From the NCBI GenBank assembly GCA_033795365.1, contig JARYGU010000002.1:186001-250000 (forward strand): DNA of 64,000 bases, given 5' to 3'. Positions 9,004 through 19,140 of the stretch are shown piece by piece. This DNA is from JARYGU01 sp033795365. GTDB lineage: Bacteria > Pseudomonadota > Alphaproteobacteria > Rhizobiales > Rhizobiaceae. Position 1 is the stretch's first letter. Each line of letters begins with the position of its first letter. The position numbers and the translations under genes were made by a program. The notes beneath the pieces are model-generated. The model made no database searches. It was not told the DNA's origin and saw only the letters and a program-made list of their open reading frames with translations.

Positions 9004-10230
9004 ATGTCCGTTACAGCCTCGAACACCACGCCCACCACTGCCAGCCTGCCTCCGCTCGGCGCGCCGGGACTGGGCGCGCTTGCCGTGCTCGTCGCCGGCA
9101 CGCTCGCGCTGGGAACATTTTACGGTCCGGCGCAAGGCATACTTTTCCTCATCGGCGGTGCGCTCGGGATTTCCCTCTATCACGCGGCCTTCGGTTTCAC
9201 TTCCGCCTGGCGCGTGTTCATCGCCGAGGGCAGGGGAAGGGGGCTGCGCGTGCAGATGCTCCTGCTGGCGCTTGCCGTGATCCTGTTCTTCCCGCCGCTC
9301 GCGAGCGGAACCCTCTTCGGCCATGACGTGCAGGGGAACGTTTCGCCTGCCGGTATCGGGGTCCTCGTCGGCGCCTTCATGTTCGGCGTCGGCATGCAGC
9401 TCGGCGGGGGCTGCGCGTCCGGCACGCTCTTCACCGCCGGCGGCGGCAATGCCCGCATGCTGATCACCCTCTTCTTCTTCATCGTCGGCTCGGTTCTGGC
9501 GACGATCAATTTCGACTGGTGGACCAGTCTCCCGTCTCTGCCGCCGACCTCGCTCGCGCAGAATTTCGGCGCGCCGGGCGGCATCCTGCTGTCGCTCGCG
9601 ATCTTCGCCGCGATTGCCGCGCTGACGGTTCTCATCGAAAGGAAGCGTCACGGCAGCCTGGAAACCCCGCCTCAGTCTCCGCGGCAAGGTCTCTCGCGCT
9701 TTCTGCGCGGGCCGTGGCCGCTCGTGCTCGGTGCGGTTGCGCTGGCGCTTCTCAATTTCGCGACGCTGGCCGTTGCCGGCCGGCCATGGGGCATCACCTC
9801 GGCCTTCGCGCTTTGGGGTGCGAAGGGAGCCCAGTTCGTCGGCGTCGATCCTTCCGCCTGGGCTTATTGGCAGACACCCGCTAATGCCAGCGCGCTCGGC
9901 CAAAGCGTGTTTGCCGACATCACCTCCGTCATGGATTTCGGCATTATCGCCGGCGCGATGCTGGCGGCGGCTCTCGCCGGACGTTTTGCGCCGAGCCTCG
10001 ACATTCCGCTACGGTCCATCCTGGCTGCGGTCGTCGGCGGGCTGCTGCTCGGCTACGGCGCGCGCATAGCCTATGGCTGCAATATCGGCGCCTATTTCTC
10101 CGGGATCGCGTCCGGCAGCCTACATGGCTATCTCTGGGCGGTGGCGGCGTTTGCGGGCAATGTCATCGGCGTGCGATTGCGCCCTTGGTTCTTCATGGAG
10201 CGCCGGATCGTTTCCCGTGCCGACGGATAG
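9004..10230 (+). CDS. YeeE/YedE family (sulfur compound) transporter
   Basis: 408-residue polytopic membrane protein with roughly ten hydrophobic segments arranged as an internal repeat. Both repeat halves carry the family's Cys motif: QLGGGCASGTLFTAGGG (about residue 135) and AYGCNIGAYFSGIASGSLHG (about residue 360). These cysteines relay thiosulfate in characterised YeeE (TsuA) proteins. It is therefore a probable thiosulfate or related sulfur importer. No TusA-like partner gene (tsuB) is adjacent. A clear AGGAG site precedes ATG 9004, and an intrinsic terminator follows. Confidence 0.88.
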   Translation: MSVTASNTTPTTASLPPLGAPGLGALAVLVAGTLALGTFYGPAQGILFLIGGALGISLYHAAFGFTSAWRVFIAEGRGRGLRVQMLLLALAVILFFPPLASGTLFGHDVQGNVSPAGIGVLVGAFMFGVGMQLGGGCASGTLFTAGGGNARMLITLFFFIVGSVLATINFDWWTSLPSLPPTSLAQNFGAPGGILLSLAIFAAIAALTVLIERKRHGSLETPPQSPRQGLSRFLRGPWPLVLGAVALALLNFATLAVAGRPWGITSAFALWGAKGAQFVGVDPSAWAYWQTPANASALGQSVFADITSVMDFGIIAGAMLAAALAGRFAPSLDIPLRSILAAVVGGLLLGYGARIAYGCNIGAYFSGIASGSLHGYLWAVAAFAGNVIGVRLRPWFFMERRIVSRADG

Positions 10231-10264
10231 GCGCTTCGCCTTCTTTTAACCATGCTTTCACAGC

Positions 10265-10296
10265 AAACGGGCGGTCTGGCGGCCGCCCGTTTTGTT
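10265..10296 (+). terminator. Intrinsic terminator after YeeE gene
   Basis: Perfect ten-base-pair stem (aaacgggcgg / ccgcccgttt) with an eight-base loop, followed by a broken T-run (TTTTGTTT). Confidence 0.8.
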
Positions 10297-10503
10297 TCAG
10301 CTTGCGGCATCCGCGGCGCCCCGGCGATATCCCGCCGATAAAACAGGCATTACCGTAAAGGAATTGGTTACCATAATCCGCCATTCTTCAAGCTCTCGGC
10401 AGGCAGGAACTCTCCCGGTCAGCGGATCGGAGCAGCGCTCTTACCGCCACGGCGGCGAGGCGATTGCAGCCGGCCTTTGTAACGAGTTTGGGTATTGCTT
10501 GTG

Positions 10504-11712
10504 ATGGCGTCTGCGATCGAGAAGTCGAAACGTGCCGGTCGGAACGACCGTTCGGTAGCCCGCGGAAAACCGGCCCGCAGCTTTCATCCGCTGGGTCTCC
10601 TTCTCGGTATCGGGAGTGCCGCCGCCATCTGGCTGACCGGCGCGATCACCATCGTGCAGGCAACCACGGCCGATTTTCCGACGGGAATGGAGGTGCGCCG
10701 CCAGGTCGCTCTCGCACTGCCTCCCGCTCAGAACGATACAGCGACAAAGCGGCTGGTCGACGTCGGAAAGTCGTTCAGGATCTCGCAGGAATGGGCGGAG
10801 CGCGAACGCCTGCGCAGGACGACCGAAATGGCGGAGCGGCTCGGAAAGCGCGAGGCCGTCGTCGTCGCGTCCATCGATCCGGGCCGGTTCTCCTACGATA
10901 CCATGCAGGACGGGATCGCAATCTATACCGAAGAGGACGAGGCGATCGCGGTTGCGGACGCGAAACCGGCAGCCGGGAATGATGCAAGCGGTTCCGCTGC
11001 CGCCGGAGAGGCCATGCTGACGGCACTGGTCGATCCGAAGGCGGCAACCCCCGCCGAGACCCGACCCTTCGGGCTCGTGCTTGCGGCTCCCGACGAGGCG
11101 GCGCCGGAAACGATACCGCTGCCGGAGGCGCGCCCGAAAGCGCTGGCGCAAACCGGCGACGACAAGGATACCGATGCGCGCCGTCCGGCACGCAAGGAAC
11201 TCGCCTATGCGCGTCCCGATCTTCCGGAAATAGATGACGGGCTCGGCAGGAAGAAGCAGCTTTTCAGCGGCTCCATGAACCGCACCGCCATCTATGTGAT
11301 CGATTCCGGTGTCGTGATCATGCCGAACGGCGACCGGCACGAAGCCCATTCCGGCATCGGCCATATGCGGGACAATCCGAAATACACCCATGTGAAGATG
11401 AAGGGGCCGACGCCTGCGGGAACCTATCACCTGACCATGCGCGAAAAGCTCTTCCATGGCGTCGAGGCATTGCGGATGACTCCGGTGGACGGTATTGCTC
11501 CCTTGAACCGCACCGGCCTTCTGACCCACAGCTACCTGCTCGGCGCCAACGGCAATTCGCACGGCTGCGTGGCCTTCAAGAACTACCAGCCGTTCCTGAA
11601 AGCCTTCAAGCGCGGAGAGATCAACCGCATGATCGTCGTGGAAAACATGGGCGACGTGCCGAGAAGCTCGCCCTCGCGCTCGATCGCCGGATGGTTCAAG
11701 AACGTACGGTAA
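10504..11712 (+). CDS. DUF2778/Tlde1-type L,D-transpeptidase-like protein
   Basis: 402 residues. A basic cytoplasmic N-terminus and one membrane anchor (about residues 25-50) are followed by a long low-complexity Ala/Glu/Asp/Pro region (to about 250) and a C-terminal catalytic domain. That domain holds NSHGCVAFKNYQPFLKAF, with the HGC nucleophile motif of the L,D-transpeptidase fold, and an upstream GHMRDNPKYTHVKMKGPTPAGTYHL segment-type motif with a conserved His. The DUF2778 family includes Tlde1 effectors that cut peptidoglycan tetrapeptides, but this anchored form has no T6SS neighbours or immunity gene. A housekeeping wall-modifying role is more likely. ATG 10504 is chosen over TTG 10495. 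Confidence 0.8.
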   Translation: MASAIEKSKRAGRNDRSVARGKPARSFHPLGLLLGIGSAAAIWLTGAITIVQATTADFPTGMEVRRQVALALPPAQNDTATKRLVDVGKSFRISQEWAERERLRRTTEMAERLGKREAVVVASIDPGRFSYDTMQDGIAIYTEEDEAIAVADAKPAAGNDASGSAAAGEAMLTALVDPKAATPAETRPFGLVLAAPDEAAPETIPLPEARPKALAQTGDDKDTDARRPARKELAYARPDLPEIDDGLGRKKQLFSGSMNRTAIYVIDSGVVIMPNGDRHEAHSGIGHMRDNPKYTHVKMKGPTPAGTYHLTMREKLFHGVEALRMTPVDGIAPLNRTGLLTHSYLLGANGNSHGCVAFKNYQPFLKAFKRGEINRMIVVENMGDVPRSSPSRSIAGWFKNVR

Positions 11713-11787
11713 GTCCCTGAAATAGCCGTATTTCCTGAGCGGATACCGTATCCGGTCACCCGAGGCGACCTCGTCTCGAACATGCGA

Positions 11788-14262
11788 TCAAACCGGCTCC
11801 ACGAACCCGTCCAGAACCCGCTTCTGACCGGCGCGATCGAAATCGATCGTCAGCTTGTTGCCCTCGATCGCGGCGACATTGCCGTTGCCGAACTTGATAT
11901 GGAACACCCGGTCGCCGATCGAGAAGCGCGAAGGCTCCGTGCCGACGGATTTGGCGACGAGCTCGCCCTCGATCGTGCGGGCACGCGGGCCGCTTTCGCC
12001 ATAGCCGATGCGTTCGACGGCATGACCCGAGCGGCTGCCCCAATTGTCCCGGGTGGCTTCGGTCCTGTTTTGCTGGGCGCGGCGCCAGCCGGGGGTGGAA
12101 TAGGAATTCTGGAAGGGCTCCTGCTTGTCGAAGCGTGATTGCCCGTAACCGCCCCGGCCGTAGCCGCCGTAGGACTGCTCGACTTCCGCGACCTCGACAT
12201 GGCTTTCCGGCAGTTCGTCCAAAAAGCGGGAAGGGATCGTGGATTGCCAGAGGCCGTGTATGCGCCGATTGGAGACGAACCATATGTGGCAGCGGCGCTT
12301 GGCGCGCGTCAGGCCGACATAGGCGAGGCGGCGTTCTTCTTCCAGCCCCGCGCGGCCGCCTTCGTCCAGCGAACGCTGGTGCGGAAACAGGCCTTCCTCC
12401 CAGCCGGGAAGAAAGACGGTTTCGAATTCCAGGCCCTTTGCCGAGTGCAGCGTCATGATGGAGACGGCGTCGAGATTCTCGTTCTGCTCGGCGTCCATGA
12501 CCAGGGAGACGTGCTCGAGAAAACCGCGCAGCGACTCGAAGGCCTCCATCGAGCGGATCAGTTCCTTGAGGTTTTCCAGCCGTCCGGGAGCTTCGGCCGA
12601 CTTGTCGTTCTTCCACATGTCGGTATAGCCGGATTCTTCGAGGATCTGCTCGGCGAGTTCGGTGTGCGGCGTGGTCTCCAGCAGCGTCTGCCAGCGGCGG
12701 AAATCCGCGACCACGTCGAAGAGCGCCTTGCGGGCTTTCGGCTTGAGTTCGTCCGTCTCTATGATATCGCCTGCCGCCGCGAGCATGGGGATGTCGCGCG
12801 CGCGGGCATAGTCGTGCAGGTGGCGGACCGTTGTGTCGCCGAGACCGCGCTTCGGCGTGTTGATGATGCGCTCGAAAGCGAGATCGTCCGCCGGCTGGCA
12901 GACGAGGCGGAAATAGGCCATGGCGTCGCGGATCTCGAGACGCTCGTAGAAGCGCGGACCGCCGATGACACGGTAGTTGAGCCCGAGCGTGACGAAGCGG
13001 TCTTCGAATTCCCGCATCTGGAAGGATGCGCGCACGAGGATCGCCATGTCGTTGAGCTTGTGCTTCCGGCGTTGAAGCTGCTCGATCTCCTCGCCGACCG
13101 CACGGGCTTCTTCTTCCGAATCCCAGGCGGCATGTACCACGACCTTGTCGTCGTCGGGATCTGCCCTGTCGGTGAAGAGGGTCTTTCCGAGCCTGCCTTC
13201 GTTATGGGCGATCAGGTGGCCGGCGGCGCCGAGGATATGGGCTGTCGAGCGGTAGTTGCGCTCGAGCTTGATGACCTTGGCGCCGGGAAAATCCTTTTCG
13301 AAGCGCAGAATGTTGTCCACTTCCGCGCCGCGCCAGCCATAGATCGACTGGTCGTCGTCGCCGACGCAGCAGATATTGATTTCGGAAGGATTCTTGCTCT
13401 TCGGCCGCTGAGCCAGAAGCCGCAGCCACATATATTGCGCGGTGTTCGTGTCCTGGTACTCGTCGACAAGGATATAGCGGAAGCGGTTGTGGTAATCCGC
13501 CAGGATGTCCGGATTGGCGCGGAGCATGCGAATGGGATGAAGGAGAAGATCTCCGAAATCGCAGGCGTTCAGCGTCTTCAGCCGGTTCTGGTAGGCGGTG
13601 TAGAGTTCGCGTCCCTTGCCGTTGGCGAAGGCGCGGGCGTCCCCTTCCGGAATCTGCGCAGGATCGAGGCCCTTGTTCTTCCAGGTGTCGATCATCGTTG
13701 CGAACTGGCGGGCGGGCCAGCGCTTGTCGTCCAGGCCTTCCGCCTGGATGAGCTGCTTGATCAGGCGAATGACGTCGTCGGTATCGAGAATGGTGAAGTC
13801 GGATTTGAGGCCGACGAGTTCGGCGTGCCGGCGCAGGATCTTGACGCCGATGGAGTGGAAGGTTCCAAGCCAGGGCATGCCTTCAACGGCGCCGCCGACC
13901 AGGATGCCGATCCTCTCCTTCATTTCGCGCGCCGCCTTGTTGGTGAAGGTGACGGCAAGAATCTGGCTCGGATAGGCGCGGCCGGTCGCCAGGATATGAG
14001 CGATGCGGGTCGTCAGTACCCGTGTCTTGCCCGTGCCGGCGCCGGCCAGCACGAGCACCGGGCCATCGAGCGTCTCGACGGCTTCGCGCTGTTCGGGATT
14101 GAGGCCGGAAAGATAGTCCAGGGCGCGTGATGCGTCGCGCGCGGCCATGGCGCGCGCTGCGATGCCGGGGGAGAGACCGCCCGACGGAGCGGTTTGCGGA
14201 GACTGCTTGCGCGGCTCCGGCTCTTCCTCGAAAAACGGAATGTCGTCGAAACTGTTGCTCAT
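11788..14262 (-). CDS. uvrD: UvrD/PcrA-type ATP-dependent DNA helicase (superfamily 1)
   Basis: 824-residue 3'-5' DNA helicase acting in nucleotide excision and mismatch repair or replication-fork clearance. Motifs in order: Q-motif LNPEQREAV, Walker A AGAGTGKT, motif Ia FTNKAAREMKER, motif II DEYQDTN, motif III GDDDQSIYGWRGA, motif IV LERNYRST, motif V MTLHSAKGLEF, and motif VI ERRLAYVGLTRAK. The C-terminus has the Tudor-like piece seen in PcrA/UvrD (FHIKFGNGNVAAIEG). A disordered acidic N-terminal extension of about 45 residues precedes the first motif. ATG 14262 is preferred over TTG 14271. The antisense strand has a long spurious open frame. Confidence 0.96.
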   Translation of the reverse strand: MSNSFDDIPFFEEEPEPRKQSPQTAPSGGLSPGIAARAMAARDASRALDYLSGLNPEQREAVETLDGPVLVLAGAGTGKTRVLTTRIAHILATGRAYPSQILAVTFTNKAAREMKERIGILVGGAVEGMPWLGTFHSIGVKILRRHAELVGLKSDFTILDTDDVIRLIKQLIQAEGLDDKRWPARQFATMIDTWKNKGLDPAQIPEGDARAFANGKGRELYTAYQNRLKTLNACDFGDLLLHPIRMLRANPDILADYHNRFRYILVDEYQDTNTAQYMWLRLLAQRPKSKNPSEINICCVGDDDQSIYGWRGAEVDNILRFEKDFPGAKVIKLERNYRSTAHILGAAGHLIAHNEGRLGKTLFTDRADPDDDKVVVHAAWDSEEEARAVGEEIEQLQRRKHKLNDMAILVRASFQMREFEDRFVTLGLNYRVIGGPRFYERLEIRDAMAYFRLVCQPADDLAFERIINTPKRGLGDTTVRHLHDYARARDIPMLAAAGDIIETDELKPKARKALFDVVADFRRWQTLLETTPHTELAEQILEESGYTDMWKNDKSAEAPGRLENLKELIRSMEAFESLRGFLEHVSLVMDAEQNENLDAVSIMTLHSAKGLEFETVFLPGWEEGLFPHQRSLDEGGRAGLEEERRLAYVGLTRAKRRCHIWFVSNRRIHGLWQSTIPSRFLDELPESHVEVAEVEQSYGGYGRGGYGQSRFDKQEPFQNSYSTPGWRRAQQNRTEATRDNWGSRSGHAVERIGYGESGPRARTIEGELVAKSVGTEPSRFSIGDRVFHIKFGNGNVAAIEGNKLTIDFDRAGQKRVLDGFVEPV

Positions 14263-14694
14263 GCGGCTCAATGTAGTGATTCGGGCGCGAAAGGCCAGTT
14301 TCGCGTTCTTCTTTTATTCCGGATGCTGCTGCTTGCGCCGGGTCAAGGGGAAATTGCGCGTTTTACCGTGGACAAAGGTACTTTCATGGCCTGCCGCCAT
14401 CTAAAGTGTTAGGATGGATTTCTGCCGCCGAATTCGACTTGCAAGCACATAGACCGACGCGAATATGAACTCGGAAGTCATTCTGCGCCGGTTGCCGTTC
14501 ATAAAAATCTTGCAATACTCCGATAGGTGCTCCTGCCGGCGGCAACGGGTCGAGTAAAATCGGCGGATAGAGAAGTCGGCCGTTTCTTACATTTCCGTAA
14601 TGATCGCATTCTTTCATTGCCGGTTCATTTCCAAATAACGATACTTGGATTATGAGGCGTTTGCGCCCACAATCCCTTGAATCTGGAGACCTTG
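14263..14694. other. Intergenic region between uvrD and second RND operon
   Basis: About 430 bases between divergent genes. It must carry the promoters of uvrD and of the adaptor at 14695. It is somewhat AT-richer than its flanks from 14400 on. I see no confident dyad, RNA gene or small ORF with a ribosome site. Confidence 0.6.
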
Positions 14695-15870
14695 ATGCGC
14701 CTTTGGAAGCAGTTGCTTATAAGCCTTGCCGTCATTGCGGTCGGCGTCCTGCTCTGGGGACGCCTCGTACCGGGCGCCAACGGCATGCTTCAGGCCGCAG
14801 GTCTGCCGGAACAGCTCGTTGCGGCGATCGCGCCTGGAAACGACGCGTCGAGCGAAGGCGGAGCACAGCCGCAGCGCGGTCCCTTCGGGGGCGGTCCGAC
14901 GCTGGTTGCGACGAAAACCGTGGATACGATGCTCGTCAACGACCGGCTGAGCGCGATCGGAAGCGGCGAAGCGATCCGCACCGTCACCGTGACGCCCTAT
15001 GTCGCAGGCTACCTGAACGAGCTTCTCGTCCAGTCGGGAGATCAGGTGCGGCAAGGACAGGTGATCGGCCGTCTGGACAACGAGGAGCAGCGCATCGCCG
15101 CGGACCAGGCGCGCCTGACGCGCGACCGGGCGAGCGACAAGCTCACCCGCTATCGGGGCCTGCGGGCATCGTCGGCCGTCAGCAATGTCGAAATACAGGA
15201 TGCAGAGGCAGAGCTGACCGCCGCCGAGCTGGCATTGCAGGCAGCCGAACTCGCGCTGCGCCGCCGCGACATCGTGGCGCCCTCGGACGGGGTCATCGGC
15301 ATCATCCTCATCAATGCCGGCGACTATGTCACCACCACCAGTCAGATCACGCGCATCGACGACCGCTCGGAGATCCTGGTGGATTTCTGGGTGCCCGAGC
15401 GTTTCACCACAAGCATCCGCGTCGGCGATCCGGTTTCGGCGACGGCGACCGCACGCCCGGGCGAGAAGTTCTCCGGTTCCGTGCTGGCCATCGACAACCG
15501 CATAGACGAGGAAAGCAGGACGCTGCACGTGCGCGCCAAGATCGAGAACCCGGAAGACGTCCTGCGTGCCGGCATGTCCTTCCAGGTGAGCATGCATTTC
15601 CCCGGCAACCGGCTGCCGAGCGTCGATCCTCTGGCCGTGCAGTGGAGCGCCGAAGGCTCTTTCGTCTGGAAGGTCAACAACGGCAAGGCTGAGCGCATCC
15701 CGGTCAGCATCATCCAGCGCAATCCCGACCGGGTGCTCGTCAACGCCCAGCTCGCCGAAGGCGATACCGTCGTGATCGAAGGTGCGCAGAGACTTCGTGC
15801 CGGCGGCGAGGTGGAAATCGTCGGCCGCGAACGCCCGGCAGACGAAACACGCGTGACGGAGGGCTCCTGA
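14695..15870 (+). CDS. RND efflux periplasmic adaptor (second system)
   Basis: 391-residue membrane fusion protein of the HlyD/AcrA family. It has an N-terminal membrane anchor (LISLAVIAVGVLLWG) rather than a lipobox. The lipoyl half-motifs (QVRQGQVIGRLDNEEQRIA and RRRDIVAPSDGVIGI) flank a short alpha-hairpin of about 60 residues. The beta-barrel piece includes GDPVSATATARPGEKFSGSV. ATG 14695 has GGAG six bases upstream. The stop overlaps the ATG of the pump gene (tgATGg), so translation is coupled. Substrate unknown; the short hairpin resembles MexH/VmeC-like adaptors. Confidence 0.92.
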   Translation: MRLWKQLLISLAVIAVGVLLWGRLVPGANGMLQAAGLPEQLVAAIAPGNDASSEGGAQPQRGPFGGGPTLVATKTVDTMLVNDRLSAIGSGEAIRTVTVTPYVAGYLNELLVQSGDQVRQGQVIGRLDNEEQRIAADQARLTRDRASDKLTRYRGLRASSAVSNVEIQDAEAELTAAELALQAAELALRRRDIVAPSDGVIGIILINAGDYVTTTSQITRIDDRSEILVDFWVPERFTTSIRVGDPVSATATARPGEKFSGSVLAIDNRIDEESRTLHVRAKIENPEDVLRAGMSFQVSMHFPGNRLPSVDPLAVQWSAEGSFVWKVNNGKAERIPVSIIQRNPDRVLVNAQLAEGDTVVIEGAQRLRAGGEVEIVGRERPADETRVTEGS

Positions 15871-18800
15871 TGGCGGAGGGCGAACGCGGCGGCCAAGCCG
15901 GTTTCACCGCGCTATTCATCCGCAGGCCGATCTTCGCGCTTGTCGTCAATACGCTGATCGTCGTGGCGGGGCTTGCCGCATTCAGCGCCGTGGAAGTGCG
16001 CGAGCTGCCTTCGGTCGATCAGCCGGTCGTTTCCGTCACCACCGATTTCGACGGGGCGGCCCCGGAAACGGTGGATCAGGAGCTGACCGAGGTGATCGAG
16101 GGCGCCGTGTCGCGGGTGCAGGGCATCAAGGACATCTCTTCGCAATCCTCTTTCGAGCGCAGCCGCGTGACCCTGCAGTTCACCGACACGACCGATGTCG
16201 ACCAGGCTGCCAACGACGTGCGCGACGCACTCGGACGCGTCTCCAATCAGATTCCAGACGGTGCGGACGAACCGCGCGTCGTCAAGGCCGACGCCGACAG
16301 CCAGCCGATCCTGCGCCTGGCGCTGACATCCGACCGGCTGTCGATGGAAGACCTGACGCTGCTTGCCGAAAACGAGATTACCGACCGTCTCGCGGCAGTG
16401 GAAGGCGTGGCGGACGTTGCGGTTTACGGCGAGCAGGAAAAGGTGTTCCGGGTCGACGTGGATCAGGCGAAGCTTGCAAGCCGGGGGCTGACGATTGCCG
16501 ACCTCAGCGCCGCGCTTGCCACGGCGTCCTTCGATGTACCCGCCGGGTCGCTGAAGAGCCTCAGCCAGGATATTTCCGTGCGCGCGACGGCCGATCTGGC
16601 GACGCCGGAGGATTTCGAGAGGCTGCCCCTCACCAGCCGGGTGAAGCTCGGCGACGTGGCATCGGTGACCATGGGCCCGGATGACGGCACGACGGCGCTG
16701 CGTTCCAACGGGGTGCAAGGGGTCGGTCTCGGCGTCATCCGGCAGGCGCAATCCAATACGCTCAACATCTCGGAAGGTGTCCACAGGACCGTCGAGGAAC
16801 TCAGGAAAATCTTGCCGGAAGGCACGCGCCTCGTCATCACGAGCGACGATGCCGTGTTCATCGAAGGCGCGATCCACGAGGTCCAGATCGCGCTCGCCGT
16901 CGCCGTCGTGATCGTGACTTTGGTCATCTATCTTTTCCTGCTCGACTGGCGCGCAACGCTGATCCCGACGCTGACGATGCCGATATCGCTGATCGGCACG
17001 ATCGCGGCGATCTATCTCATGGGCTTCTCGCTCAACATTCTGACGCTGCTCGCCATCGTGCTGGCGACGGGGCTCGTCGTGGACGATGCCATCGTGGTGC
17101 TGGAGAACATCGTGCGCCGACGCAGCGAAGGGCTGGGGTCGCGCGCGGCTGCCGTACTCGGGACGCTGGAGGTCTTCTTCGCGGTCATTGCGACCACGGC
17201 CACTCTTGCGGCCGTCTTCATTCCGCTGTCGTTCCTGCCGGGGCAGACCGGCCGGCTCTTCCGTGAATTCGGCTTCGTGCTCGCCTTCGCCATCCTGCTA
17301 TCCTCCTTCGTGGCGCTCACCTTCTGCCCGATGCTCGCTTCGCGCATGTTGAAGAGCGGCGGGCATGAGCATCAGCACTCCGGGATTCTCGGGCGTATCG
17401 GCGCCTTCGGTTCCGGCTTCTATCGGACGGCGCTGCGCGCCTGCCTGAATGCGCCGCTGGTCGTCTTCCTGGTTGCGGCGTTGTTTACGGCAGCGGGCGC
17501 GGCTTCCTTCTTCACGCTGAAGTCCGAGCTTACGCCGAGCGAGGATCGCTCGATGGTCATGCTGCGCGTCAATGCGCAGCAGGGCGTTTCCCTCGAATAT
17601 GCGCAGGAGCAGATGAAGCGGATTGAGGACAGGCTGAGGCCGCTCTTCGATGCGGGCGAGATTGTCAACATCTACTCCATCTCGGGGCAGGGCGGCTCCA
17701 CCAACAGCGGCTTCATGGTCATCACGCTTGCCAAGTGGCAGGAGAGGGAACGTACGCAGCAGCAGATCGTCGCCGACATCAACTCCAGGATCGCCGACGT
17801 CACATCAGTCCGGGCATTCGTGATGCAGCCGAACAGCCTCGGGATTCGCGGCGCCGGCAGCGGTCTGCAGGTGGCGCTTCTCGGCAACGACTACGGCAAG
17901 CTCGGTGCCGCAGCCAATGAACTGCTGCGAAAGATCGAGGATTCGGGACGTTTCGAGAATGCCCGCCTGAATTACGAGCCGAACCAGGCGCAGCTTTCCG
18001 TGACGATCGACCGTGAGAAAGCGACCGATCTCGGCATCGACATCAACGGTCTTTCGGCTGCGATGCAGGCAATGCTTGCCGGAACCAGCGTGGTCGACGT
18101 CTATGTGGAGGGGCAGGCCTATCCGGTGATGCTGTCTTCCGAGACCAACCCGATCAACGATCCGATGGATCTCGAGAACATCTTCCTCAAGACCGGGGAC
18201 GGGCGGATCGTGCCGATGTCGTCCATCGCCTCCTTGAAGGAGGAGTCCGTCGCTCCCCAGCTTTCGCGCGAGCAGCAGTTGCGGGCGGTGTCGCTCTCTG
18301 CCGGCTTGAAGGACGGATTGGCGCTCGGCGAGGCGTTGAGCCTGGTCCAGGAGATGGCAGAACCGTTGCTGCCGGAAGGATCACGCCTGCTGCCGCTCGC
18401 GGAGGCCGCGACGCTGGAAGAGAATTCCAACGGCCTGTTCATCACCTTCGGCTTCGCGATCGTCATCATCTTCCTGGTGCTTGCCGCGCAATTCGAAAGC
18501 TTCGTAAGTGCCGTCATCATCATGGTGACGGTGCCTCTCGGCCTTGCCTGCGCGGTCTTCGCCATGGTGCTGACGGGAACGACGCTCAACATCTACAGCC
18601 AGATCGGACTGGTGATGCTCGTCGGCATCATGGCCAAGAACGGCATTCTGATCGTGGAGTTCGCGAACCAGCTTCGCGATCGCGGCCGGGATGTTCGCAC
18701 GGCCATCGAAGAAGCGGCCAATATCCGCCTGCGTCCGGTGATGATGACGATGATCGCGACCATCGTCGGTGCCGTGCCGCTGGTGCTGGCGAGCGGCGCT

Positions 18801-18998
18801 GGCGCGGAAGCGCGCATCGCGCTCGGCTGGGTTCTGGTCGGCGGTCTCGGGCTTGCGACCGTCGTGACGCTGTTCCTGACGCCCGTCGCCTATCTCACCA
18901 TCGCGCACTTCACCAAGCCGCATGCGGACGAGGAGAAGCGCCTGCATCAGGAGATGGAGCATGCGGCGCGGCTCAACACGACGCAGCCTGCCGAGTGA
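15870..18998 (+). CDS. RND efflux pump inner-membrane subunit (second system)
   Basis: 1042-residue proton-driven exporter. It begins with the conserved FIRRPIFALVVNTLIVVAGL. The relay acidic pair is in GLVVDDAIVVLENI (about residue 403) and the relay Lys in GIMAKNGILIVEFANQ (about 920). Twelve membrane segments and two large periplasmic loops are implied by the hydrophobic pattern. It differs clearly from the pump at 1376, being closer to the MexI/VmeD-like branch with a short N-terminus. No regulator or outer-membrane factor is next to the pair, so control and channel are elsewhere. Downstream palindromic repeats separate it from the convergent cupin gene. Confidence 0.94.
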   Translation: MAEGERGGQAGFTALFIRRPIFALVVNTLIVVAGLAAFSAVEVRELPSVDQPVVSVTTDFDGAAPETVDQELTEVIEGAVSRVQGIKDISSQSSFERSRVTLQFTDTTDVDQAANDVRDALGRVSNQIPDGADEPRVVKADADSQPILRLALTSDRLSMEDLTLLAENEITDRLAAVEGVADVAVYGEQEKVFRVDVDQAKLASRGLTIADLSAALATASFDVPAGSLKSLSQDISVRATADLATPEDFERLPLTSRVKLGDVASVTMGPDDGTTALRSNGVQGVGLGVIRQAQSNTLNISEGVHRTVEELRKILPEGTRLVITSDDAVFIEGAIHEVQIALAVAVVIVTLVIYLFLLDWRATLIPTLTMPISLIGTIAAIYLMGFSLNILTLLAIVLATGLVVDDAIVVLENIVRRRSEGLGSRAAAVLGTLEVFFAVIATTATLAAVFIPLSFLPGQTGRLFREFGFVLAFAILLSSFVALTFCPMLASRMLKSGGHEHQHSGILGRIGAFGSGFYRTALRACLNAPLVVFLVAALFTAAGAASFFTLKSELTPSEDRSMVMLRVNAQQGVSLEYAQEQMKRIEDRLRPLFDAGEIVNIYSISGQGGSTNSGFMVITLAKWQERERTQQQIVADINSRIADVTSVRAFVMQPNSLGIRGAGSGLQVALLGNDYGKLGAAANELLRKIEDSGRFENARLNYEPNQAQLSVTIDREKATDLGIDINGLSAAMQAMLAGTSVVDVYVEGQAYPVMLSSETNPINDPMDLENIFLKTGDGRIVPMSSIASLKEESVAPQLSREQQLRAVSLSAGLKDGLALGEALSLVQEMAEPLLPEGSRLLPLAEAATLEENSNGLFITFGFAIVIIFLVLAAQFESFVSAVIIMVTVPLGLACAVFAMVLTGTTLNIYSQIGLVMLVGIMAKNGILIVEFANQLRDRGRDVRTAIEEAANIRLRPVMMTMIATIVGAVPLVLASGAGAEARIALGWVLVGGLGLATVVTLFLTPVAYLTIAHFTKPHADEEKRLHQEMEHAARLNTTQPAE

Positions 18999-19012
18999 AT
19001 TTCTATATCTAC

Positions 19013-19109
19013 TGCATGTCGCGCAAAAGTGTGCTGCGGTTTTGCGATAATGACATGCACCAAGGACTAAAGCGCAGAAGCGAATCTGTAAGATCGCGAT
19101 GCGCTTTAG
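19013..19109. repeat. Rhizobial-type palindromic intergenic repeat (two stem-loops)
   Basis: First stem: tgcatgtc (19013-19020) pairs with gacatgca (19052-19059), with an inner gcaaaa/ttttgc pair. Second stem: ctaaagcgca (19067-19076) pairs with tgcgctttag (19100-19109). Both resemble short palindromic elements scattered between genes in rhizobial genomes. They lie between convergent genes and may also end transcription. Confidence 0.65.
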
Positions 19110-19140
19110 GCACGGCGGCGGATGCGTCGGCGCTTCCGTC

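Noticed and set aside
7411..9903. 830-residue open frame on the minus strand
   Set aside because: It spans two well-supported plus-strand genes (amidase and YeeE) and is rich in Arg, His and Asp, the usual signature of antisense frames in GC-rich DNA.
10504..11712. DUF2778/Tlde1 protein as a T6SS antibacterial effector
   Set aside because: It has an N-terminal membrane anchor and no T6SS, VgrG, PAAR or immunity gene nearby; a resident cell-wall role is more likely.
12139..14130. 663-residue open frame opposite uvrD
   Set aside because: It lies wholly antisense to a helicase with every SF1 motif, and its product has no recognisable domain. It is a GC-rich shadow frame.
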